From DASWIV01 sp036397475 (GTDB lineage: Bacteria; JAJVIF01; JAPKYR01): DNA of 8,407 nucleotides. The position numbers and the translations under genes were made by a program. This document shows, one piece after another, positions 1-5,872 of the stretch (its first letter is position 1; each line of letters begins with the position of its first letter). The notes beneath the pieces are model-generated. The model had not been told where the DNA came from, did not search any database, and was given only the letters and a program-made list of their open reading frames with translations. The stretch spans positions 1-8,407 of the forward strand of contig DASWIV010000163.1 of the NCBI GenBank assembly GCA_036397475.1. Reading direction: 5' to 3'.

Positions 1-2
1 AG

Positions 3-380
3 TGTGAAAAATTCAAGATCGGCTATGAATGCGCGAAAAAAGCTGTCGAGATCGCAACCGATGAAAAATTGGGTAATCGGTTTGTAGAGGCGAAGGTAGA
101 ACAACTTCTTGCAAAATGCGGACTGGAAGATGACTTTGACAAAATCGCCGATGAGGTAAAGAAGCTCGCGGGGGAAGATTACAGGGAGGAATTCCGCAGC
201 CTCGGTCCCAAGGGATTCCTCAGAATGAAAATACTTCTTGACCTGTGTGAGCTTGAAGATATGGCGGAAGAATTTTCAGCGGAAGCTAAAAACCTGGCAG
301 AAGATAAGCTTGATAAATTGAAGGATCCTGAATGGAGAGCGTCTTACCGGCTCCTGAACAGGGAGATTTTAAAGGGATAA
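3..380 (+). CDS. C-terminal end of a helical, TPR-like protein (5' end outside window)
   Basis: The frame is open from the left edge to a TAA at 378-380, giving 125 visible residues. A TTG at 69 could in principle be a start, but the same frame continues upstream with equally protein-like residues (CEKFKIGYECAKKAVEIATD), so I read this as the tail of a longer protein. The visible part is rich in Lys, Glu, Leu and Ala, has almost no Gly or Pro, and falls into amphipathic helices of about 15-20 residues, as in tetratricopeptide or similar helical repeats. The ending, with DPEWRASYRLLNREILKG, resembles the last helix of TPR regions in large bacterial ATPase, kinase or cyclase regulators. That likeness is inference, and no catalytic domain is visible. 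The next gene lies 51 bases downstream on the same strand. I cannot assign a function. Confidence 0.65.
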   Translation, partial: CEKFKIGYECAKKAVEIATDEKLGNRFVEAKVEQLLAKCGLEDDFDKIADEVKKLAGEDYREEFRSLGPKGFLRMKILLDLCELEDMAEEFSAEAKNLAEDKLDKLKDPEWRASYRLLNREILKG

Positions 381-421
381 AGTGAAATATTCTGTGGTAT
401 CATATCCCGCCTAAAGTCGAT

Positions 422-426
422 GGAGG
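422..426 (+). promoter_or_regulatory. Shine-Dalgarno sequence that fixes the lipoprotein start at 432
   Basis: GGAGG lies five bases before the ATG at 432. An in-frame ATG at 420 overlaps this motif and has no ribosome binding site of its own, so 432 is the better start. It also places the basic residues Arg2 and Lys7 at the head of the signal peptide. Confidence 0.8.
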
Positions 427-431
427 CAGAT

Positions 432-1643
432 ATGCGAAATTCTCTAATTAAGCTGTTAATTCTGGCAATACTGAGTTTACTTCTTTCAATATCCTGCGGT
501 GGAGGGTCCACAGGGGGAATGGGCGACCTGATCGCCGATTTCGATCTTGAAGGCGAAGATTATCTTGCGGGACCGGATACCCCGCTTGACCGGATATTCG
601 CACTGATTTCATCCGGCACTGCCCATGCTCTTCCCGATCTGGGATTTAACTCCAACAGCTATCCATTCAACAAATTCACCGGCGATAAGGATGCCCAGGC
701 TGGCGTACAGGTAGCGATCACCGGACAGAACCTGTCGGAAATCGCGACAGGTGTCACTGGAGTCAATGGCCGGGTCCAATTCTCAAACCTTCCATTAGGC
801 TATCTGAATATGCTGGTTACGGGACAGGATGGAAAGGTATACCACATACCGGTCCACATAAGTGAAAATATAACCAGCCGTTCCAAGGTACTTGTTTTCA
901 GGCAGAATGGACAGGTGGTTGTCAACGGAAAAACAATTCACGATTCCGATGGCAACGAGCAGAACGACGACGATTTCTCCATCGCGTTGTTTGGGCGTCC
1001 GCAGAATCAATCTCGCGGCGGGTCGGTTCATATCCACGCGAATGGAGTAACGCAGGTCGATGGAAACGGTGACGGCGACTTCAACGATCCGGAGGATTAC
1101 CAGGTCACCGAGCCTGATGATGACGGAATATCGTCGGACAATGGCGATGGAGATGAAGATAACGACGGAATCATTGATCCAAACGACAGCGATATAGACG
1201 GGGATACAATCCCGAATGTACAGGACGATGACATCGATGGGGACGGGATACTGAACGGATCTGACCCGTATCCGGAAGGCGATTCACCCAACGACGATTT
1301 CTCTTCTCCGGAAGCGGATGGTGGAGGAACTTATCAGGGAATTCTGGACCTGGCTCCGATCGACAGCCAGAGTATCTCAGTGTTTTTCCAGGACGCAATG
1401 GATGAAAATGAACCTGTTACGTATTTCATATATTTCTCGACCGAAGATCCGATAGATTACGAAACAGCCGCGTACCAGATGTTCCTGCCAACCCAGCAGG
1501 ACTCACCCGATGATGTCTATTCGGACAATATTATTAACCTGGTCCAGGGAAATACGTACTTCGTATCGGTCCGGGCGCAGGACGCAGCACAGCCGCCAAA
1601 CATGGACGACAATACGAACATGCTGTCGATAACGCTGCAGTAA
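432..1643 (+). CDS. Exported lipoprotein with Cna-B-like, acidic Ca-binding (TSP3-like) and FN3-like modules
   Basis: This is a 403-residue predicted cell-surface or periplasmic lipoprotein. Residues 1-21 form a type II signal peptide: MRNSLIK, a Leu/Ile-rich core, then LSIS before Cys22, followed by a Gly-rich linker (GGGSTGG). The lipobox is slightly off consensus, with Ser rather than Leu at -3. Residues about 86-160 look like a carboxypeptidase-regulatory or Cna-B beta sandwich (AGVQVAITG, GVNGRVQFSNLPLGYLNMLV). Residues about 208-283 are very acidic, with repeated D-x-D-x-D-G-x-x-D/N loops such as DGNGDGDFND, DEDNDGIIDPNDSD and DIDGDGILNGSDP, typical of calcium-binding thrombospondin type 3 repeats. 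Residues about 290-403 resemble a bacterial fibronectin III domain (VTYFIYFS, then GNTYFVSVRAQDAAQPP). No catalytic residues are evident, so the role is probably structural or adhesive. A weak extended -10 (TGG TATCAT, 395-403) precedes the gene. Its stop is one base from that of the opposing nucleotidyltransferase. Confidence 0.85.
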   Translation: MRNSLIKLLILAILSLLLSISCGGGSTGGMGDLIADFDLEGEDYLAGPDTPLDRIFALISSGTAHALPDLGFNSNSYPFNKFTGDKDAQAGVQVAITGQNLSEIATGVTGVNGRVQFSNLPLGYLNMLVTGQDGKVYHIPVHISENITSRSKVLVFRQNGQVVVNGKTIHDSDGNEQNDDDFSIALFGRPQNQSRGGSVHIHANGVTQVDGNGDGDFNDPEDYQVTEPDDDGISSDNGDGDEDNDGIIDPNDSDIDGDTIPNVQDDDIDGDGILNGSDPYPEGDSPNDDFSSPEADGGGTYQGILDLAPIDSQSISVFFQDAMDENEPVTYFIYFSTEDPIDYETAAYQMFLPTQQDSPDDVYSDNIINLVQGNTYFVSVRAQDAAQPPNMDDNTNMLSITLQ

Positions 1644-1644
1644 A

Positions 1645-3114
1645 TTATAATTCGGAAAGCGTGATAGCCCGGCAGAAAGCAAGAGCTTCATCGGGTGTAG
1701 ATATTTCTCCCATCACCTGGGCTTCGGCTACACGGTTAAGCAGGTTCCCGATAATCGGACCGGGCTCTAGATTCAACTTTTCAATCAACACCGTACCGTC
1801 GATAAGTGTCGGCGGACGCACAACTATATCCGTTTTGTCGTAGTAACATTCAAGCAGGAATGAGACGCTTTCCAGGTGCCGCCGGTTAATTTCCTCGGTG
1901 ACCATTTCACCCTGCGCGGCGCCCCTGTCCGCGATTGATAAAAGAATTATGGCAACCGCCGCATCCTCGAAATCCCTGAAGAACCTGTAAGCGATTTTCG
2001 GACGGGATTTTTTTTTGTGCGTGATCATACCCGGACGCAGATGTCCCTGGATCATGTCTTTAATGAAATCGATCTCGTAGTGCGGAAACCGTAACCTGTC
2101 GAGTATTTCCTTCATGAATTCAGCGCCCAGGCGTTCATGGCCGATGAATGTTATTCTTCCGTCTTCGCGGGTCTCTTTTGTATGCGGCTTGGCGATGTCA
2201 TGAGTCAGGGCTCCAAGCAGCATCAGTGATCGACGTGAATGTCCTGATTGATATTTAAAGTTGATGTATTCATCGAGCCTGTCGCGATAAGGTTGTAGTA
2301 AATCATCCTCCAGGCTCAGCACTTTTTCGAAAATTCTCACTACTTCCAAAGTGTGGCGCCATACATCGAGATGGTGGTACGAATTCTGCCCGACATCTAC
2401 CTGCATGCTCAGTTCCGGGATTAAGGTGAAGAGGATCCCGGAGTCGGCAAGTTCGAGAATTCTGTCGGCGGCATTTTCAGGCTCAAGCGCAAGCAGCAGT
2501 TCAAGCTGAATCCGCTCACCAGAGACATTTCTCAATAACGGTACTCTTTTTTTGATTTCGTCGATTGTTCCGGGGTCGATACTGAATCCCAATTCGCCTG
2601 AAAACCGGAACGCGCGCAGCATGCGTAGTGGATCGTTATCCAGGACATCCGGATTGTTGATCCTTACAATTTTTTTCTGTAAATCGCCCATTCCGCCGCA
2701 TGGATCGATCAGGATTCCTTTGCCTGTGCCGATGAGCTCAACAGCCATTGAATTAATGGTGAAATCGCGGCGCTTGAGGTCGGACTCCCTGTCGCCTCCA
2801 ACTGGATCCGTGAAATCAAACTGGGGCTCGTCCTTAGCCACAACCCTGTAGATGGTCTGGTGATGCGAGTATTCGACGTAATGGCTACCGGTATTTTCCG
2901 CGAATTGCCTTGCCAGTTTGCCGGCAGTTCCTGGAGATCCTGTCGCGATATCGATATCTCTGATCGAGCGACCCAGGACAGCGTCGCGAACAGCTCCACC
3001 GACAATTGCCGGCATGGCGACAGGCGCCGATGGAAGGTTCGATATCGCATTGATATTACCGGACCACCGGGGATCTCTCATGAGGAGTGAATATGCATTT
3101 TCATCGACTGACAT
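1645..3114 (-). CDS. Class II tRNA nucleotidyltransferase / poly(A) polymerase with HD domain
   Basis: This 489-residue enzyme adds nucleotides to RNA 3' ends: CCA (or part of it) on tRNA, or poly(A) tails. The family's motifs appear in order. VGGAVRD (38-44) is followed by the metal-binding pair D53/D55 in RDIDIAT, then the sugar-selecting KRRDFTINSMA (114-124). IDPCGGMGDL (136-145), the templating-type NDPLRMLRAFRF (160-171) and GERIQLELL (199-207) follow. An HD hydrolase-type domain comes next, with H254, H305-D306 (LTHDIAKP), H326 (GHERLG) and H358 (GHLRP). Such domains can have 2',3'-cyclic phosphodiesterase or phosphatase activity at tRNA ends, but that is not shown for this protein. 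The motif upstream of DPLR reads DNDPLR where an acidic residue before DP is more common. Motifs alone do not separate CCA-adding, CC-adding, A-adding and poly(A) polymerase, so I give no symbol. I see no Shine-Dalgarno before this ATG or before the alternatives at Met12 and Met34, so the exact start is uncertain. Confidence 0.92.
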   Translation of the reverse strand: MSVDENAYSLLMRDPRWSGNINAISNLPSAPVAMPAIVGGAVRDAVLGRSIRDIDIATGSPGTAGKLARQFAENTGSHYVEYSHHQTIYRVVAKDEPQFDFTDPVGGDRESDLKRRDFTINSMAVELIGTGKGILIDPCGGMGDLQKKIVRINNPDVLDNDPLRMLRAFRFSGELGFSIDPGTIDEIKKRVPLLRNVSGERIQLELLLALEPENAADRILELADSGILFTLIPELSMQVDVGQNSYHHLDVWRHTLEVVRIFEKVLSLEDDLLQPYRDRLDEYINFKYQSGHSRRSLMLLGALTHDIAKPHTKETREDGRITFIGHERLGAEFMKEILDRLRFPHYEIDFIKDMIQGHLRPGMITHKKKSRPKIAYRFFRDFEDAAVAIILLSIADRGAAQGEMVTEEINRRHLESVSFLLECYYDKTDIVVRPPTLIDGTVLIEKLNLEPGPIIGNLLNRVAEAQVMGEISTPDEALAFCRAITLSEL

Positions 3115-3136
3115 TTATTTTCTGTGTGGAAACCCT

Positions 3137-3159
3137 ATAATACCAGTTAGATGAACTGG
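3137..3159 (-). promoter_or_regulatory. Candidate extended -10 and operator-like inverted repeat upstream of the nucleotidyltransferase
   Basis: Read on the minus strand, TGG followed by TATTAT (3145 to 3137) looks like an extended -10 about 23 bases before the nucleotidyltransferase start. A perfect inverted repeat overlaps its upstream side: CCAGTT (3143-3148), five-base centre AGATG, AACTGG (3154-3159). The whole 3115-3227 gap separates divergent genes, so the palindrome could be an operator for either. A plus-strand TATAAT (3136-3141) at the same place might serve the transporter, but I found no good -35 for it. This is sequence likeness only. Confidence 0.35.
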
Positions 3160-3227
3160 ATGTAATATTCAGTGAACCTGCATCGTGCTTATTTTTCACA
3201 ACGATAGTAATATATGTGTCCTGACCA

Positions 3228-4250
3228 ATGATTGAAGCTGACATGGATAAACAGGATCCGGCACGGTTAATTCCGCAGACCGAAGCCTTCATCGATAATA
3301 AGGACGATATTTTTTTCGCCGTGATGGGAATCGCACGCATCACCGTGATCGCGATCGTGGTAATTGCCGCAAGCAAGTTAATAATCGGTTTCCTGATCAA
3401 TTCAATAGCATTATTGTCTGAAGGTATTCATACCCTCCTCGATTTCGGTGCCGCGATCGTAAGTTACTACACCGTCAGAGCGGCAAGCGAACCTGCCGAT
3501 GTCGAACACCGATATGGGCACGGTAAAATTGAGAACGCGGCGGGAATAGCGCAGGCAGCGTTCATATTTTTCCCCACGATCATTATTATTTATAGAGCGC
3601 TTACAAGACTCCTGGCAAAAGATACATCCATAGTTGTTGAAGGCCTGGATTTAGGCGCCTACGTAATGCTCGCGACAATGCTTGTTAACATTTTCCTGGC
3701 CCTGCGACTACTTGACATGGCGAATAAATCCAAAAGCGAGGCGATAAGGGCAGCAGCTTATCACCAGTTGAACGATCTCTGGACATCGGTGGGAGTCCTG
3801 ATCGCACTGGTGCTGATCTGGTGGAAACCGCACTGGGATATTCTCGACCCGATTGTCGCTCTTGGAGTAACTTTGATATCGATCTGGATGGCGTGGTCGT
3901 TATTCAAGGTCAGCCTCAGGAATCTTCTCGACACCCACGCCGGTCCGGAGGTGGACGAGGCTATCCTGATGGTTCTCGAAGCGAAAAAACCATGCGTCAA
4001 GGATTATTATAATTTAAGGACCCGTATGTCTGGATCGTCGGTCTTCGCCGACATCAGGGTCGTAATCTGCGGGAACCTGTCATTCACCGACGGGCATGCT
4101 CTCACCCATGAAATAGAGGACGCGATCCACGCGGAAATTCCCGGGTCCGATGTAATAATTCATCCTGATCCCTGCTCGGATGAATGTTCAGACTGCCCGT
4201 ATTATAATGAATCTATTCAGATTGGGAATGCCGGTGTTTCAACTGACTAA
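3228..4250 (+). CDS. Cation diffusion facilitator (CDF) family metal exporter, probably Zn-type
   Basis: This 340-residue inner-membrane protein should export divalent metal ions by proton antiport. Six hydrophobic helices are visible at about 29-50, 53-82, 104-124, 143-164, 174-199 and 205-229, followed by a cytoplasmic domain. The transport site is read from H68xxxD72 in helix 2 (EGIHTLLDFGA) and H179xxxD183 in helix 5 (YHQLNDLWTS). Within the family, a two-His/two-Asp site points to zinc rather than iron or manganese. HRYGHGKIE (94-102) is the conserved loop after helix 2. In the C-terminal domain, RTRMSGSSVFADIRV and GHALTHEIEDAI lead to IHPDP (311-315), which aligns with the usual ending of the fold. 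The chain then adds a Cys-rich tail, with C316, C320 and C323 in CSDECSDCPYYN. The start could also be Met6 (3243), since neither has a clear ribosome site and a stop lies two codons upstream of 3228. The gene overlaps the opposing desulfurase by four bases. Confidence 0.92.
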   Translation: MIEADMDKQDPARLIPQTEAFIDNKDDIFFAVMGIARITVIAIVVIAASKLIIGFLINSIALLSEGIHTLLDFGAAIVSYYTVRAASEPADVEHRYGHGKIENAAGIAQAAFIFFPTIIIIYRALTRLLAKDTSIVVEGLDLGAYVMLATMLVNIFLALRLLDMANKSKSEAIRAAAYHQLNDLWTSVGVLIALVLIWWKPHWDILDPIVALGVTLISIWMAWSLFKVSLRNLLDTHAGPEVDEAILMVLEAKKPCVKDYYNLRTRMSGSSVFADIRVVICGNLSFTDGHALTHEIEDAIHAEIPGSDVIIHPDPCSDECSDCPYYNESIQIGNAGVSTD

Positions 4251-5410
4251 TGCTTTCTCCTCAATTCATTTACGGCACTTACGACTGATCCGATCGCAAA
4301 ATCTATCTCTTCCATTGTAGTGAATCGCCCGAGGCTGAATCTTACAGATGCGCCTGCGAGGGAATCGGACTGTCCGATTGCGCGGAGTACGTAAGATGGT
4401 TCGGGATTCGCGGATGTACACGCAGAGCCGGAACTTACTGCGAGGTTATTTTCCAGTGAAGTTATTAATTTACCGCTATCGATATTTTCAAAACTGAGAT
4501 TCGACGTGTTCGGAGTGCGATTTTCACGATGCCCGTTGAGATGAACACCTTCGAGAGATGAAATAACACCATCCTCGAAATGATCCCTTAATTTTTTTAT
4601 ACGATCCGATTCTTCAGCCATTCCGGTCGATGCAATATCGTATGCGACTCCCATTCCGACAATACCGGGCACATTCAGGGTGCCTGAACGAATACCACGT
4701 TCGTGTCCGCCGCCATGAATTACCGGAAGAGGCTTAACACGCGGATGCCTGGATCGCACAAACAATGCACCGACTCCCTTGGGACCGTAGATCTTATGGG
4801 CTGACAGGCTGAGTAGATGTATTCCAGACTCCTCAATATTGACTGGGATCCTGCCAACAGACTGGGTAGCGTCGCTATGGAAAATAATTCCATGCCTGTT
4901 CGCGATCTTTCCAATCTGTTCCACCGGATGAACAGTCCCGATTTCATTGTTTGCGTGCATTAACGATATAAGGACAGTTTCAGGCGTGATTGTATTTTCC
5001 AGTTGATCGAGGTCTATCTGTCCGAATCTATCGACATCGAGAATTGTGGTGCGAATTCCCCTGGATTCAAGGTAACTGACAGTATCAAGGACCGCCTTGT
5101 GTTCAGTCGCAGCTGTGATAAGGTGATTTCCCTTGGACGAGTAGTTTTCCATTACACCCTTGATGGCTATGTTGTCGGATTCTGTCGCTCCGGAGGTAAA
5201 AATAATCTCCTTCGGCTCTGCGGATATCATGGAAGCTACTTTATCGCGGGCTGCTTCGACCGCGATCCTGGCAACCTGCCCGAATATGTGTGTTTTGCTG
5301 GCAGCGTTACCGAAATCTTCACGCATGAACGGGAGCATGGCTTCGAGCACACGCGGGTCGATTGGTGTGGTTGAGTTATGATCGAGATATACGGGCTTAC
5401 GAACTGTCAT
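4247..5410 (-). CDS. iscS: Cysteine desulfurase, group I (IscS/NifS family)
   Basis: This 387-residue, PLP-dependent cytosolic enzyme takes sulfur from cysteine, leaving alanine, and passes it on as a persulfide for Fe-S clusters or tRNA thiolation. The start MTVRKPVYLDHNSTTP is that of the family. TSGATESDN (72-80), H104 in ATEHKA, N155 in HANNEIGT, D180 and Q183 in HSDATQS bind or stack on the cofactor. K206 in SLSAHKIYGPKG forms the Schiff base, and GGGHERGIRSGT (233-244) binds phosphate and substrate. The catalytic cysteine is C331 in the long flexible loop SSGSACTSANPEPSYVL, which marks group I (IscS/NifS) rather than SufS-type enzymes. The length is close to the usual 390-405. No IscU, NifU, IscR or tRNA thiolase gene is in the window, so its partner is unknown and the symbol rests on the loop alone. 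The frame stays open upstream to 5590, but I reject that extension. No clear Shine-Dalgarno precedes the ATG. Confidence 0.94.
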   Translation of the reverse strand: MTVRKPVYLDHNSTTPIDPRVLEAMLPFMREDFGNAASKTHIFGQVARIAVEAARDKVASMISAEPKEIIFTSGATESDNIAIKGVMENYSSKGNHLITAATEHKAVLDTVSYLESRGIRTTILDVDRFGQIDLDQLENTITPETVLISLMHANNEIGTVHPVEQIGKIANRHGIIFHSDATQSVGRIPVNIEESGIHLLSLSAHKIYGPKGVGALFVRSRHPRVKPLPVIHGGGHERGIRSGTLNVPGIVGMGVAYDIASTGMAEESDRIKKLRDHFEDGVISSLEGVHLNGHRENRTPNTSNLSFENIDSGKLITSLENNLAVSSGSACTSANPEPSYVLRAIGQSDSLAGASVRFSLGRFTTMEEIDFAIGSVVSAVNELRRKH

Positions 5411-5438
5411 TGAAGTCTTGGTTAGATAATATAGCACT

Positions 5439-5467
5439 AATAAAATTACCGTTAAAAGAAATGCCAA
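5439..5467 (-). promoter_or_regulatory. Weak candidate promoter for the cysteine desulfurase
   Basis: On the minus strand, TTGGCA (5467 to 5462) stands 17 bases before TTTATT (5444 to 5439), about 28 bases upstream of the desulfurase ATG at 5410. Each box matches the sigma-70 consensus at only about four positions. The -35 box lies inside the first copy of the 13-base direct repeat. The call is weak because AT-rich DNA yields such matches easily. Confidence 0.25.
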
Positions 5468-5504
5468 AATGGGCTGCTGGTAAAAATTTATGAAATGCCA
5501 AAAT
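5458..5504 (+). repeat. 13-base direct repeat pair
   Basis: GAAATGCCAAAAT occurs exactly at 5458-5470 and again at 5492-5504, 34 bases apart start to start. The spacing is about three helical turns, which would suit a protein binding both copies on one face of the DNA. The offset is not a multiple of three, so the repeat is not a coding repeat. Confidence 0.6.
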
Positions 5505-5508
5505 TTAC

Positions 5509-5616
5509 ATTTCCCGGCTGTGGTATCCAGACTGGTATAATATTTTAAATTGATTATTTCCCGATAGTTCGAACAATGGTTATTCTTCACGAGATGAAAG
5601 TATTTGTAATTTCCCG
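5509..5616 (+). repeat. Three copies of the octamer ATTTCCCG
   Basis: Exact copies lie at 5509-5516, 5556-5563 and 5609-5616, all in the same orientation, 47 and 53 bases apart. A C/G-rich octamer recurring three times in about 110 bases of AT-rich DNA is unlikely by composition alone, although I picked it out after the fact. It could be a spaced binding site. Confidence 0.45.
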
Positions 5617-5680
5617 AATCCCGGATATATACTGAAATATAATATTTTACCGTAGTTAAATAATCCAGTTCGACATATGA

Positions 5681-5700
5681 AATTTAGGGATGCCTAAATT
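5681..5700. repeat. Perfect inverted repeat, operator- or hairpin-like
   Basis: AATTTAGG (5681-5688), four-base centre GATG, CCTAAATT (5693-5700). The arms match perfectly over eight bases and stop there. It is too AT-rich and has no following T-run, so a terminator is unlikely. A regulator site in the divergent region is the more natural reading. Confidence 0.5.
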
Positions 5701-5785
5701 AAAAGTTTGCTGAACCTATGATTAATAGCTGGATACACAGACAAGAACTAATTAGCCCATTATAAATTTTTACCTGGTTTCATAG

Positions 5786-5813
5786 TTGATATTTTACCTA
5801 AATGAGGTAAACT
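5786..5813 (+). promoter_or_regulatory. Candidate sigma-70 promoter of the large lipoprotein gene with operator-like palindrome
   Basis: TTGATA (5786-5791, five of six consensus bases) is followed after 16 bases by TAAACT (5808-5813, four of six), about 60 bases before the ATG at 5873. A perfect inverted repeat fills the spacer and runs into the -10: TTTACCT (5793-5799), centre AAATG, AGGTAAA (5805-5811). A palindrome in this position is a classic repressor site. Both promoter and operator are inferred from sequence alone. Confidence 0.45.
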
Positions 5814-5858
5814 AACTTTAAATCTCTTTCACTTCTGCGCTATCCCAATCCAATTTGT

Positions 5859-5864
5859 GGGAGG
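5859..5864 (+). promoter_or_regulatory. Strong Shine-Dalgarno of the large lipoprotein
   Basis: GGGAGG, followed by an A/T-rich eight-base spacer, precedes the ATG at 5873. Together with the lipoprotein signal peptide that begins at this ATG, it fixes the start. Confidence 0.85.
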
Positions 5865-5872
5865 ATTAAAAA

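Larger units (their letters stand above)
5411..5872. other. AT-rich divergent intergenic region with repeats and promoter candidates
   Basis: These 462 bases lie between the desulfurase (minus) and the large lipoprotein (plus). They are clearly richer in A+T than the flanking genes and hold no convincing gene. Within them are a 13-base direct repeat pair, three copies of ATTTCCCG, two perfect inverted repeats and several TATAAT-like boxes, one of them an extended -10 (TGG TATAAT, 5533-5541, plus strand) far from any start. The density of repeats suggests regulated divergent promoters, though a small RNA cannot be excluded by eye. Confidence 0.7.

Noticed and set aside
69..380. Complete small gene starting at the TTG at 69.
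   Set aside because: The frame continues open to the left edge with the same helical, charged composition, and there is no ribosome site before the TTG.
420..431. Start of the first lipoprotein at the upstream ATG.
   Set aside because: That ATG overlaps the GGAGG that serves the ATG at 432, and it would put acidic residues in front of the signal peptide.
1097..1398. Minus-strand open frames across the acidic part of the first lipoprotein.
   Set aside because: They are the complement of repetitive GAT/GAC codons, give Ser/Pro-rich low-complexity translations, and have no ribosome site. The plus-strand protein explains the DNA.
2552..3154. Several plus-strand open frames opposite the nucleotidyltransferase.
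   Set aside because: The minus strand carries unbroken, highly conserved enzyme motifs across the same stretch; the plus-strand translations look like no protein family.
5003..5381. Plus-strand open frames opposite the desulfurase.
   Set aside because: They mirror conserved cysteine desulfurase coding sequence and lack starts with ribosome sites.
5411..5590. In-frame N-terminal extension of the cysteine desulfurase by 60 residues, including a hydrophobic stretch (ILAFLLTVILLVLYYL) that would anchor the enzyme in the membrane.
   Set aside because: It would start at a GTG with no Shine-Dalgarno, lies in AT-rich DNA unlike the gene, and contains the 13-base direct repeat in two different reading frames. 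The family's normal N-terminus begins exactly at the ATG at 5410.
5681..5700. The AATTTAGG/CCTAAATT palindrome as a rho-independent terminator.
   Set aside because: The stem is AT-rich, no T-run follows on either strand, and it lies upstream of both divergent genes rather than downstream of one.
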